Below, one piece after another: positions 23,382-30,663 of a stretch of DNA of 31,329 nucleotides. The translations under genes were made by a program, and so were the position numbers. The DNA lies in assembly GCA_900541205.1 (NCBI GenBank), contig UQIV01000028.1, positions 1 through 31,329 of the forward strand, in the 5' to 3' direction. The stretch comes from an uncultured Collinsella sp. (GTDB lineage: Bacteria; Actinomycetota; Coriobacteriia; Coriobacteriales; Coriobacteriaceae). Under the pieces are notes generated by a model. That model was given only the letters and a program-made list of their open reading frames with translations. It was not told the DNA's origin and searched no databases. Position 1 is the first letter of the stretch, and every line of letters begins with the position of its first letter.

Positions 23382-24895
23382 TACAGCTCGCCTCCCTTCC
23401 CGGCAAAATCGGGCGCGACGGAAAGCGCGGGCGCACCCGTGGCGGCATCGGCAAAGCCGCGCTCCAGGGAGCGGGCAAACGTGAGCAGCTGACGGTCCTT
23501 AAACGCCGGACCAACCAGCTGGGCAGAAACGGGCAGCTTGGTGTCCTCGCCCAGACCCAGCGGCACCGAGATACCGCCGTTGCCGCAAATGTTGAGCGAG
23601 ATAGTGTACAAGTCGGAGAGGTACATCTGCGTGGGGTCGCTGATCTCGCCAAACTTAAAGGCCGTGCGCGGCGAGGCGGGCATGAGGATGGTGTCCACCT
23701 TGGCATACGCGGCGTCGTAGTCCTGCGTGATGAGCGTGCGGGCCTTTTGCGCGGCGTAGTAATACTTGTCGTACACGCCCGAGCTCAGCAGGTAGGCGCC
23801 GAGCATCTGACGGCGCTTGGCCTCGGCGCCAAAGCCGTGGGCGCGCGAAAGCGAGCTCTGGTCGGACAGGTTGGCGCAGCCCTCCGCCTGATAGCCGTAG
23901 CGAATGCCGTCAAAACGGGCCAGGTTGGAGAACGCCTCGGCCGGGCCGATGACGTAGTAGGCGGCGATGGCGGCGTCCAGGTGCGGCAGGTCGACCTCGA
24001 CCAGCTCGGCACCCTGGTTCTGCAGCTCCTGGGCGGCGCGCTGAACAGCGGCCTTGACCTCGGGCGTCAGGCCCTCGGCCTCCATAAACGCGGGGATGAT
24101 GCCCACGCGCTTGCCCTCGATGCTGTCGTTGAGGTGCTCGGCAAAGTCGACAGCGCAATCCTGGCTGGTGCAGTCGTACGGATCGTGGCCCGCGCCGGTA
24201 AGCGCGTTCATGGCCAGCGCGACATCCTCGACCGTGCGGCCAAAGGGGCCCACCTGATCGAGCGACGAGCCAAAGGCAACCACGCCGTAACGGCTCACGG
24301 CACCATACGTGGGCTTAAAGCCCACCACGCCGCACAGCGACGCCGGCTGGCGAATGGAGCCGCCGGTGTCCGAGCCCAGCGAGAGCGCGACCTCGCCCGC
24401 GGCAACGGCGGCAGCGGAGCCGCCCGAAGAGCCGCCGGGCACGCGCTCGGTATCCCAAGGGTTGTTGGTGCGGTGGAAGGCCGAGCTCTCGGTAGAGCTA
24501 CCGAAGGCGAACTCGTCCATGTTGGCCTTGCCCATGGGCAGGCAGCCGGCATCGAGCATGCGCTGGACGCAGGTGGCGGTGTAGACGCTCTGGTAGTCCT
24601 CGAGCATGCGGGAAGCACAGGTGGTGCGCGTGCCCACGAGGTTCATGTTGTCCTTGATGGCCAGCGGCACGCCCGCGAGCGGGGGCAGCGGCTTTCCGGC
24701 GGCACGGTCGGCATCCACGCGCGCGGCGGCCTCGAGCGCGAGCTCGGGCGCCACCTGCAGGAATGCCTGGACCCCGCCCTCGCGCGCCTCGATGGCGGCA
24801 AGGGAGGCCTGGGCCACCTCGGTAGCGGTAAAGTCGCCGGCGGCAACGCCCGCGGCAATCTGGGCGGCGGTAAGGGAATCGAAGCTCTGCACCAT
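23381..24895 (-). CDS. gatA: Asp-tRNA(Asn)/Glu-tRNA(Gln) amidotransferase subunit A
   Basis: A 504-residue amidase-signature enzyme that releases ammonia from glutamine for the transamidation step. The catalytic Ser-cisSer-Lys set is present: K81 in PLAIKDN, the cis-serine in GGSSGGS (154-160), and the nucleophile S180 in GSDTGGSIRQP. The length is usual for GatA. The start overlaps the gatC stop (TAATG), so the three subunits are translationally coupled. The second half of the gene is very GC-rich and has long open frames on the other strand, which are not genes. Confidence 0.97.
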   Translation of the reverse strand: MVQSFDSLTAAQIAAGVAAGDFTATEVAQASLAAIEAREGGVQAFLQVAPELALEAAARVDADRAAGKPLPPLAGVPLAIKDNMNLVGTRTTCASRMLEDYQSVYTATCVQRMLDAGCLPMGKANMDEFAFGSSTESSAFHRTNNPWDTERVPGGSSGGSAAAVAAGEVALSLGSDTGGSIRQPASLCGVVGFKPTYGAVSRYGVVAFGSSLDQVGPFGRTVEDVALAMNALTGAGHDPYDCTSQDCAVDFAEHLNDSIEGKRVGIIPAFMEAEGLTPEVKAAVQRAAQELQNQGAELVEVDLPHLDAAIAAYYVIGPAEAFSNLARFDGIRYGYQAEGCANLSDQSSLSRAHGFGAEAKRRQMLGAYLLSSGVYDKYYYAAQKARTLITQDYDAAYAKVDTILMPASPRTAFKFGEISDPTQMYLSDLYTISLNICGNGGISVPLGLGEDTKLPVSAQLVGPAFKDRQLLTFARSLERGFADAATGAPALSVAPDFAGKGGEL

Positions 24896-25206
24896 TACTC
24901 GCTCTCCCCCTCTCCCAAAATGGACGGCACGCGGAAGTAGCGGTCGCGCGCGCTGCCGGCGTTTTCGAGCGCGACGTCGAGCGGCAGGTCGCGCTCGGGC
25001 TCGCGCAGGTCATCGCCCATCACGTTGGACAGGCTTCCGATGGGATGGAACGTGGGCTCCATGTCGGGCAAGTCATATTGCAAGACGGGCTCGAGCATCT
25101 GGACGGCGTCGTTCAGGTAGGACGTCATCTGGGTGAGCTCGTCATCGGTCAGTGCGATCTTTGCGTACTCGGCGATGCCACGCACGTCTTTCTCGCTGAG
25201 TGCCAT
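24895..25206 (-). CDS. gatC: Asp-tRNA(Asn)/Glu-tRNA(Gln) amidotransferase subunit C
   Basis: A 103-residue small subunit that stabilises GatA-GatB. Family features: ALSEKDVRGIAEYAKIALTD at the start, ELTQMTSYLNDAVQMLEPV in the middle, and PTFHPIGSLSNVMGDDLREP toward the end. The ATG at 25206 is chosen because AAGGGAGC precedes it; a longer frame to 25224 adds six unlikely residues. First gene of the gatCAB operon. Confidence 0.94.
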   Translation of the reverse strand: MALSEKDVRGIAEYAKIALTDDELTQMTSYLNDAVQMLEPVLQYDLPDMEPTFHPIGSLSNVMGDDLREPERDLPLDVALENAGSARDRYFRVPSILGEGESE

Positions 25207-25241
25207 AGGCGCTCCCTTCCGCATAACAGATAAACCGCTCT

Positions 25242-25247
25242 AGTATA
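25242..25247 (-). promoter_or_regulatory. Probable -10 element of the gatCAB operon
   Basis: TATACT on the minus strand (25247-25242), about 36 nt before the gatC start. No convincing -35 is visible 16-18 bp upstream, so the call is tentative. Confidence 0.35.
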
Positions 25248-25285
25248 CAAGGCAACGCCGCTTGGAGCAGGCGCTTTACCCAAAT

Positions 25286-25400
25286 GCAGCGAAAACGTAA
25301 CGAGGGCGGCAGGCTGGCAGGCAGTGGGCTGGCGGTTCTGCAGCGAAACCGCACCGTCCATAGCGAAAACCGTCTCGCCCGCAGCGAAGACCATCACAAC
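25286..25400. repeat. Phased short repeats with an AGCGAA core
   Basis: An AGCGAA core in a GCAGCGAAAACCG-like context occurs at 25288, 25342, 25362 and 25383. The last three are 20-21 bp apart and form tandem 21-bp imperfect units (25338-25358, 25359-25379, 25380-25400). Located upstream of the gat operon promoter. Function unknown. Confidence 0.5.
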
Positions 25401-25450
25401 ATTCGATGTTTTTCGTCAAAATCGAATTTTTTATCGAATGTTGTGATGGT
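25390..25450. repeat. Perfect 18-bp inverted repeat
   Basis: ACCATCACAACATTCGAT (25390-25407) and ATCGAATGTTGTGATGGT (25433-25450) are perfect complements around an AT-rich 25-nt centre that holds another ATCGAAT (25421-25427). It has no T-run in the proper place. It may stop transcripts from the sortase gene or be a repeat element. Confidence 0.7.
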
Positions 25451-25462
25451 TTGGAAGTCCCG

Positions 25463-25497
25463 ACCACCACAAAGGTGCCTGTCCCCATTGCGGTGGT
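25463..25497. repeat. Decayed palindrome of the ACAAAGG...CTGTCC type
   Basis: ACCACC (25463-25468) and GGTGGT (25492-25497) flank CACAAAGG, CCTGTCC and CCATTG. The layout parallels the TGACAAAGGGA palindromes at 15159 and 21456, so it may be a degenerate relative. Confidence 0.45.
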
Positions 25498-25510
25498 TCT
25501 GAACGATGTC

Positions 25511-26449
25511 CTATGCCGAGGCCTTGGCCTTGCGGCGCTTGCGGACCGCGTGGATCACGATGTCCAGCAGCAACAGCACAATGGCTACGACCACGATGAG
25601 CACGGCAAACTCGCGCTTGCCCCAGTGGCGGCCGGCCAGCGACTTTTGCTTGTCGACTTCCTTCTTGCTGTACTTGGTGCGCACGCAATGCACCAGCAGG
25701 CGATGGTCGTTCACGCCGTAGGGCGTGCAGGTGACGAGCGTCACCTTGTCGGCGCCGGGCTCGATGGTCAGCGACTCCATTTCCTCGGGCAGCACCACCT
25801 CGGAGTCCACCATCTTGTAGGCGAGCGTCTTGTTCATGGTGTGCAGCAGCACCAGGTCGCCCGGCTCCAGCGAATGGATGTCGTCGAACATGCTCAGGTT
25901 GCGCATGCCCGAGTGCGCAGTGAGCACGCAGTGCGTCGAGGTCCCGCCCACCGGCAGGCTCGTGCCCTCCAGGTGGCCGACGCCCGCCATAAGGACTTCT
26001 TCGCTCGTGCCGTGGTAGATGGGCATGCTCACGTCGATGGAGGGGATCTCGACCCAGCTCATCATGGGGTCGCGGTCAAAGATGAGCTGCTGGTCGTAGG
26101 GCTCGATCTGGTCGGCGGGAAGCTCGGTGGCCTCGCCGGCAAGTTGCTCGTTATAGGAGCGCGCCTGAAGCAGAATGCGCTCGCGTTCCTCTTCGGAGAG
26201 CGCGTCCACGGTGCTGGACACGGTACTGATCTGGTTGAACACACCCGAGGCCTCGAGCCGGTCCAAGATCCACGGCCAAGTCATAAGGCCCACGCCAATA
26301 AGGATGATGACGATGGTGATGAGCCGGTCGGCCCAGCGCGGCAGTCGCTTGCGACGGCGCTTGGGTTTTGGTTGAGGTTTGGGCTGAGGGCTTGAGCCAC
26401 CGTTGGCCGCGACGCTATTGCTCTTCATATGTTTGGCGCCCTGCACCAT
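25511..26449 (-). CDS. Class C (pilin-type) sortase
   Basis: A 312-residue membrane-anchored transpeptidase. A basic, proline-rich N-terminus precedes a membrane segment at about 41-61, and a second membrane segment lies at 281-300 with a basic tail, the topology of class C sortases. Catalytic residues: H179 in LTAHSGM, C241 in TLVTCTPYG and R250 in NDHRLLVHC. A DP dipeptide near 127 may be the lid. It should polymerise the LPLTG pilin and the minor MPSTG pilin encoded further upstream. The start at 26449 has GAGGAG 9 nt upstream; an ATG at residue 8 is possible. It is separated from the pilin genes by two unrelated genes and has its own leader. Confidence 0.92.
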   Translation of the reverse strand: MVQGAKHMKSNSVAANGGSSPQPKPQPKPKRRRKRLPRWADRLITIVIILIGVGLMTWPWILDRLEASGVFNQISTVSSTVDALSEEERERILLQARSYNEQLAGEATELPADQIEPYDQQLIFDRDPMMSWVEIPSIDVSMPIYHGTSEEVLMAGVGHLEGTSLPVGGTSTHCVLTAHSGMRNLSMFDDIHSLEPGDLVLLHTMNKTLAYKMVDSEVVLPEEMESLTIEPGADKVTLVTCTPYGVNDHRLLVHCVRTKYSKKEVDKQKSLAGRHWGKREFAVLIVVVAIVLLLLDIVIHAVRKRRKAKASA

Positions 26450-26466
26450 CGCCGGTCACTCCTCTA

Positions 26467-26494
26467 CAACTCAAGTTGTCTAAACAAATAATAA
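26467..26494 (-). promoter_or_regulatory. Leader palindrome and possible -10 of the sortase gene
   Basis: TATTAT on the minus strand (26494-26489) followed 8 nt later by the palindrome ACAACT-TG-AGTTGT (26480-26467). No clear -35. The palindrome lies between the presumed start of transcription and the ribosome binding site, so it could be an operator. Confidence 0.35.
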
Positions 26495-26560
26495 CCGATT
26501 AGCGAACCTCCGCGCCGGACAACGCAGCTAGACTGCACCGTCCGGGCCACGTAACCCCAC

Positions 26561-27334
26561 TCAACCAATCAAGCCATATGTTGCTTTCACCGTCTCGAGC
26601 AACTGCGCCATCGTTACGCCCGCAACCCCAATCTGTTTCAGATTGACGTCGCCCACCTCACAATCTTTGACAAACGCAAGCATATCGTCCTTCAGTTCTC
26701 CGCGCAGGTCGACGCCTTCCGACTCGCCAAGCAGCTGAGCAAGCCTCAGCGCATCGCGTTTATGCTTTTTTACCTTATTCGAATCAACGTTCTCCCCCGC
26801 TTCCCTTCTAGCTTTTAGGTCGAGATACGCCTTCGCTTTGAACGGGACAATGTATTCCGTACCCAGGACCGAAACGCCGCCTACGGTCCGGATTCCCTGA
26901 AGGAACAAGCTGTAGTAAGCATCGTCCAACAAAATTGCCGAAAGACTGCTTATGTTTTCATCAACGTGAATTGGTGCCACATCAATCCCCGCACGACCCT
27001 TTAGAAAGTCGGGGCACTTCGCAAAGAGTTCGATCATACGGGGGTAACCCGGCCTCTTAGGCTCTGTAAACCGATAAAAACATGAGCCTTTGCCTTCGCC
27101 CCAGCCGCAGCGGTAACCGCCATCACGCACCAAAGTCCATATAGCTTCTGCCGTCTGAGGCAACCGGTCATCGGCGACAATTACAACATCAAAATCGTGA
27201 GTCATCCTAAACGGAAGTCCCGCCTCCGCGAGCAAAATGTCACATGCCGTGCCGCCGATAAGGGCATACGATCCTGCAGCTTTTTGCATATGCTGCTGAA
27301 ATTCTTGGAGACCTTCTACAGCGCTTCTTGCCAT
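26561..27334 (-). CDS. Nucleotidyltransferase-like protein, AbiEii-type toxin candidate
   Basis: A 257-residue protein with nucleotidyltransferase features: GGTACDILL at residues 27-35 and the metal-binding pair D47-x-D49 in THDFDVVIV. A later Lys/Arg/Asp stretch, PFKAKAYLDLKARREAG followed by KKHKRDALRLAQLL (about 162-203), resembles the motif with conserved Lys and Asp in AbiEii toxins. Its start overlaps the upstream winged-helix gene by 19 nt, so the two are coupled. In AbiE systems the order is also regulator then NTase. It could instead be an unrelated substrate-binding NTase. GC content is visibly lower than in the conserved genes, in line with acquisition. Confidence 0.75.
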   Translation of the reverse strand: MARSAVEGLQEFQQHMQKAAGSYALIGGTACDILLAEAGLPFRMTHDFDVVIVADDRLPQTAEAIWTLVRDGGYRCGWGEGKGSCFYRFTEPKRPGYPRMIELFAKCPDFLKGRAGIDVAPIHVDENISSLSAILLDDAYYSLFLQGIRTVGGVSVLGTEYIVPFKAKAYLDLKARREAGENVDSNKVKKHKRDALRLAQLLGESEGVDLRGELKDDMLAFVKDCEVGDVNLKQIGVAGVTMAQLLETVKATYGLIG

Positions 27335-28284
27335 GGATATTCCTTTCCAAACATGCGATCGACTTCGAGCTGAATTCGCTCATCGTCGATGGCCGCCAAA
27401 GATAGCGCAAGCGAAATGTCGTCGACACGGGAGGAGTCGGCAAACACGGGCGCATAGCGCCACACTTGGATCATCGCCGTTTCGTTATCCGGCAACTCCC
27501 CGTCTGCGACTTCGAGGTCGCTCAGTTGACGCCATGCACTCCTTAAGACGGCCTTTTGCTCCATGCCCGGCGCAGCGAGCATCGAACGCGCAGCGAGTGC
27601 CGTCTCCCCGGCGTCAACAAGATAGTCGATCTGCGGCGTCTTCCTTGCAAAAAAGACCTTCGAGACAGGCGAGGAGAGCTCTGCCATGTGCTCACTGAGC
27701 AGAAGATCCACGGCAACGGGGAACACGACGACACGTCGCTCGCAACGCTCGCGCTTCGCGAGCCCCCTGTCAACAAGCTCGGTTATGGCCTCACTCGCGC
27801 GGCTTGCCGAGATCCCAAGCGCACGACAAAGGTCATAGGGACGATATGGCTCCTGGGCTGCTCCCCAGATTGCGGCAGCCTGTGCGTTGGGTGACATCTT
27901 GGTCGCGCGATTATAAAACCGGGCACCGCCCCTCTCCGTGCAAGCTGTGCCCATAAATGGAAGAAAAGCCTGTCTACCGGGGCAGACAAAGGGAATCCCT
28001 TGTGCGACCAATGCTTTGCGCTGACGTGCATCGGCATCAGGAAACGAAACGACAACAGGAGTCTCCGTACGCAAGGCTAGCTGGCTATAGACCCTCTTAG
28101 CCTCGGGAAGCCCGACGCCAGTAGGCAAACTTGCAAGCAAAAACGAAAAACCGTTTGCGTCAACAGCGCGGACCTCAATCGCCCGCAGATGCAGCGGCAA
28201 GCGTGCGGATCCAGGCCAAACTTTGGCCTTGGCGGAGAGGCCTAGTGCTTCTTGTAAGTAGATTAGCGCTTCGTTCATTTCCAT
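27316..28284 (-). CDS. Winged-helix protein, antitoxin/regulator candidate paired with the NTase
   Basis: About 322 residues. The middle contains a winged helix-turn-helix (PYDLCRALGISASRASEAITE, then LVDRGLAKRERCERRVVVFPV), typical of MarR-like readers. The rest, including the conserved-looking MPFMGTACTERGGARFYNRATKMSP-type region, I do not recognise. It precedes and overlaps the NTase gene. Start: the frame is open to an ATG at 28323, but a TATAAT at 28320-28315 and a palindrome at 28297-28316 lie just downstream of it, so the ATG at 28284 (or 28278) is preferred. No good ribosome binding site precedes any of the three. The pair looks like a type IV AbiE-like toxin-antitoxin module, by inference. 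Confidence 0.7.
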   Translation of the reverse strand: MEMNEALIYLQEALGLSAKAKVWPGSARLPLHLRAIEVRAVDANGFSFLLASLPTGVGLPEAKRVYSQLALRTETPVVVSFPDADARQRKALVAQGIPFVCPGRQAFLPFMGTACTERGGARFYNRATKMSPNAQAAAIWGAAQEPYRPYDLCRALGISASRASEAITELVDRGLAKRERCERRVVVFPVAVDLLLSEHMAELSSPVSKVFFARKTPQIDYLVDAGETALAARSMLAAPGMEQKAVLRSAWRQLSDLEVADGELPDNETAMIQVWRYAPVFADSSRVDDISLALSLAAIDDERIQLEVDRMFGKEYPWQEAL

Positions 28285-28296
28285 CGTTTTCGTCTG

Positions 28297-28320
28297 ATTC
28301 CAATTTATATTGGAATTATA
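28297..28320 (-). promoter_or_regulatory. Promoter -10 and overlapping operator of the winged-helix/NTase pair
   Basis: Consensus TATAAT on the minus strand (28320-28315) overlaps the palindrome ATTCCAAT-TTAT-ATTGGAAT (28297-28316). A second GGAAT/ATTCC pair lies at 28331-28347. No good -35 is seen. The arrangement fits autorepression by the winged-helix protein. Confidence 0.55.
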
Positions 28321-28323
28321 CAT

Positions 28324-28658
28324 AATTTTCGGAATTAACGAGATTCCTTTCGTGCATAGGCCAGCATTTGCGTTTTCAAAATGTCCCGAATCGGTTGGGC
28401 GATTCGGGACACAATGTCAATAGAAAACGACGCACCCCGCGTAAATGTTTGGGAGCACGGGCGGCCTAGTTTTCTGGTTTTGTTAAATGCCCGGGATCCG
28501 ACCCCCGGGCATTCTTATTTGCGCTTGTTGCGGCGCAAATGCCTTCTACCGTCCGCACCGCGCGAGCGCCTACGGACCTTAAACCGAATCTCATACGAGT
28601 CAAGAAACGCGATGACGGATGAGTCCGCATCGGACGGTGGAGGCTGCCTGTGTTGTCC
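28324..28658. other. Non-coding stretch with three strong hairpins downstream of the pilin gene
   Basis: Hairpins: TGTCCCGAATCG/CGATTCGGGACA (28382-28411), AATGCCCGGG/CCCGGGCATT (28486-28513), and ATTTGCGC/GCGCAAAT (28517-28540). On the minus strand a frame ending TAA at 28515 reads a basic tail (EIRFKVRRRSRGADGRRHL) right before the second hairpin, as if it were the 3' remnant of a lost gene; no start or family could be found for it. No functional gene is supported here. Confidence 0.4.
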
Positions 28659-28697
28659 AAAAAGAACGGGGCAAACTCCAGTGCGGAGTCTGCCCCG
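28659..28697 (-). terminator. Rho-independent terminator after the major pilin gene
   Basis: On the minus strand CGGGGCAGACTCC (28697-28685) pairs with GGAGTTTGCCCCG (28679-28667) with one wobble, followed by TTCTTTTT. It lies about 100 nt after the pilin stop and would end pilin transcripts before the winged-helix gene. Confidence 0.85.
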
Positions 28698-28797
28698 AAA
28701 AGAAAATGGCAAAGCAAGAACGTGGATGGACGAGAAAAGTGTCCGCAAGTCTCATGGCCATCACATCCCACCTGCCAAAGGGATGGGTGAGTGAGCG

Positions 28798-30555
28798 TTA
28801 CTCCTGCTCGGACTCCTCAGCCTGCTTACGGCTGCGGATGAGGTGCGCCACGCCGATGCACAGCACCGCGCCACCAGCGATCCAAGTGAAGGTCACGCCG
28901 TTAAGGCCGGTCAGCGGGAGGCTGGATCCCTTCTTATCGGTAACGGTGAGGTGCACCATGCCGTCAGTGGAGTTTTCGGCTATGACGAGCGTCTGATTGT
29001 CTCCACCAGTTACCTCAGCCTTAGGGGTAACCACGGTGGTATCGTTCTCGGAAAGCTCACCGCGCGTAATGGTGAACGTGATGCCTTTGTCGCCGTGAGA
29101 GTTATCGTAGCCAGGTGCAGGAGTTTTTTCCTTCAGAATATACGTGCCTTCATCAAGACCAAGGACCTTTATCATTCCGTCCGTATCCGTCGAGAGAATT
29201 GCGCCGTCCTCAGCTTCGCTGTTCGCAGTTGTGCCGTCTTTCTTGATGAACTTACCAGTTCCGACCTCTTGCAGAGTAAACTCAACGTTTGCGAGAGCCG
29301 GTTTCGTCTCATCGGAACCAACCTTTTTAACATCAATGCCGTAGGTGTAGTCATAGGCAGGGTGGTCAACCGTGGTGCCAGTGTCATTTTTGGAGTGAGG
29401 GTTGTTAGAGTAGGTCAGAGTGACGGTGTTCTTTTGACCTTTGCCGAGCATGTCGGCGCTAACCTTCGTGGGGTCAAGCTTTGCCTTATAGTTCACATAG
29501 ACCTTTGATTTGCCGTCAACGTTAATGATTGCGCCCTCGGTGTCATCTTCGTTTTTCGCATGGGCGGTTTTCAGATTTGAGAACGAAACCACAAGCTTGC
29601 CATCTGCATACTTTTTGCTGTAGCTATCAGGATGAACAACCTGATTGCCAATCTTGACCTCGACAACGGGATCATTGCCGTCAAGTTCGGGCGCCATCGT
29701 AGAAGGCAGCTCATCTGTAAAGGTATAGCTGTACTCATTATAAGTATTGATGTTGCTGGCCACGGTACCTGCAAGCTGATACTCAACCAGCTGATCGGAT
29801 GCAGAGTCCGCAACCCTATTGGGCGCCTCGAAAACGTCCTTGTTCCCATCTGTCACAAAACTACCGTTGTTATCGTCCTTGGCTGCCTTGGTAACGTTGG
29901 GGACATCCTTTTTGGAATCAACATTCACGTCCTCGCCGCCGACGACAGCAAAAATTGGCGAGGTATAAGCGTCGGTATTGCCGTTGGTTGTATCGGTAGC
30001 TACAGTCGAGCCAACACTTGCGGTCACAAAGAGCCAATAACCGGTATTCAGATTCTTAAAAGATCCCTTGCTGGAATCGCTTGGGGTTTCCCAAATTAGA
30101 GACGAGCCCTCAAGTGCGGCAGCAATCTTATCCAGCGTAGTGCCAGAGTCAACTTTGGCAGTCTGGCCAACTTTTTCACCGGCATTCTCTTTAATATACT
30201 TGGCCCAAGCCTGAGCGCCTTCATCCTCACCAGGAGCTTCCGTGACGTCCGCAAATGCACCGGTCACAACGTTTTTAACATCAGGCGATGCCCAATCGAT
30301 ATCGGAGAGCGTCTTGGGGCCATTCCAGCCGTCGCTATTCTTATCCTGCGTGACCTTTGCCTTGAAAATCTGGATACCCTTAAAGGTCGTATTCGTGTAG
30401 GTATCCTCCTTAATCGTCACGTTGCCGTTCTCGGCCACCATCGGCGTACCCGCCGCAAACGCCATGGTCACCGGGGCCATTACGCCGCCGAAGCTCAGCG
30501 CTGCTGTGAGGCCGGCGGTTACTGCCAGGCGCGCGATGTTCTTGTTCATGCTCAT
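28798..30555 (-). CDS. Major pilin, LPXTG-anchored, isopeptide-type (SpaA/FimA-like)
   Basis: A 585-residue secreted pilus subunit. A signal peptide covers about residues 1-35 (cleavage near AFAAG). A lysine-rich segment VNVDSKKDVPNV (about 211-220) sits where pilins carry the YPKN-type lysine used for polymerisation. The C-terminal part has a SpaA/Cna-B-like domain with an E-box, YILKEKTPAPGY (E476), expected to support an intramolecular isopeptide bond. The sorting signal LPLTG is at 546-550, followed by a membrane span and a charged tail. The start at 30555 has GGAGG upstream; the longer frame to 30621 adds a non-signal leader. GC is visibly lower than in the upstream pilin gene. Substrate of the sortase at 25511-26449. 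Confidence 0.93.
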   Translation of the reverse strand: MSMNKNIARLAVTAGLTAALSFGGVMAPVTMAFAAGTPMVAENGNVTIKEDTYTNTTFKGIQIFKAKVTQDKNSDGWNGPKTLSDIDWASPDVKNVVTGAFADVTEAPGEDEGAQAWAKYIKENAGEKVGQTAKVDSGTTLDKIAAALEGSSLIWETPSDSSKGSFKNLNTGYWLFVTASVGSTVATDTTNGNTDAYTSPIFAVVGGEDVNVDSKKDVPNVTKAAKDDNNGSFVTDGNKDVFEAPNRVADSASDQLVEYQLAGTVASNINTYNEYSYTFTDELPSTMAPELDGNDPVVEVKIGNQVVHPDSYSKKYADGKLVVSFSNLKTAHAKNEDDTEGAIINVDGKSKVYVNYKAKLDPTKVSADMLGKGQKNTVTLTYSNNPHSKNDTGTTVDHPAYDYTYGIDVKKVGSDETKPALANVEFTLQEVGTGKFIKKDGTTANSEAEDGAILSTDTDGMIKVLGLDEGTYILKEKTPAPGYDNSHGDKGITFTITRGELSENDTTVVTPKAEVTGGDNQTLVIAENSTDGMVHLTVTDKKGSSLPLTGLNGVTFTWIAGGAVLCIGVAHLIRSRKQAEESEQE

Positions 30556-30663
30556 CTTCTTTTCCTCCGTTTTCCGGTTGGTTCTCATTCGATCGGTCAT
30601 CATCTGTCTGTGTCTTAGCATCTACTTCGCTACGTCTCGCCCCGCTCTCTGTGGGGCTGCCAG

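Noticed and set aside
21966..23492. Long plus-strand frame opposite gatB
   Set aside because: A Val/Gly/Leu-rich mirror translation of a conserved gene, typical of antisense frames at high GC.
23747..24940. 397-codon plus-strand frame opposite gatA
   Set aside because: Antisense shadow of a gene with an intact catalytic triad.
25149..25397. Small minus-strand frame upstream of gatC
   Set aside because: Its apparent internal sequence repetition comes from the 21-bp DNA repeats, and it overlaps the gat promoter and the start of gatC.
25338..25400. CRISPR array
   Set aside because: The units are only 21 bp, directly adjoining without spacers, and imperfect; no cas genes are in the window.
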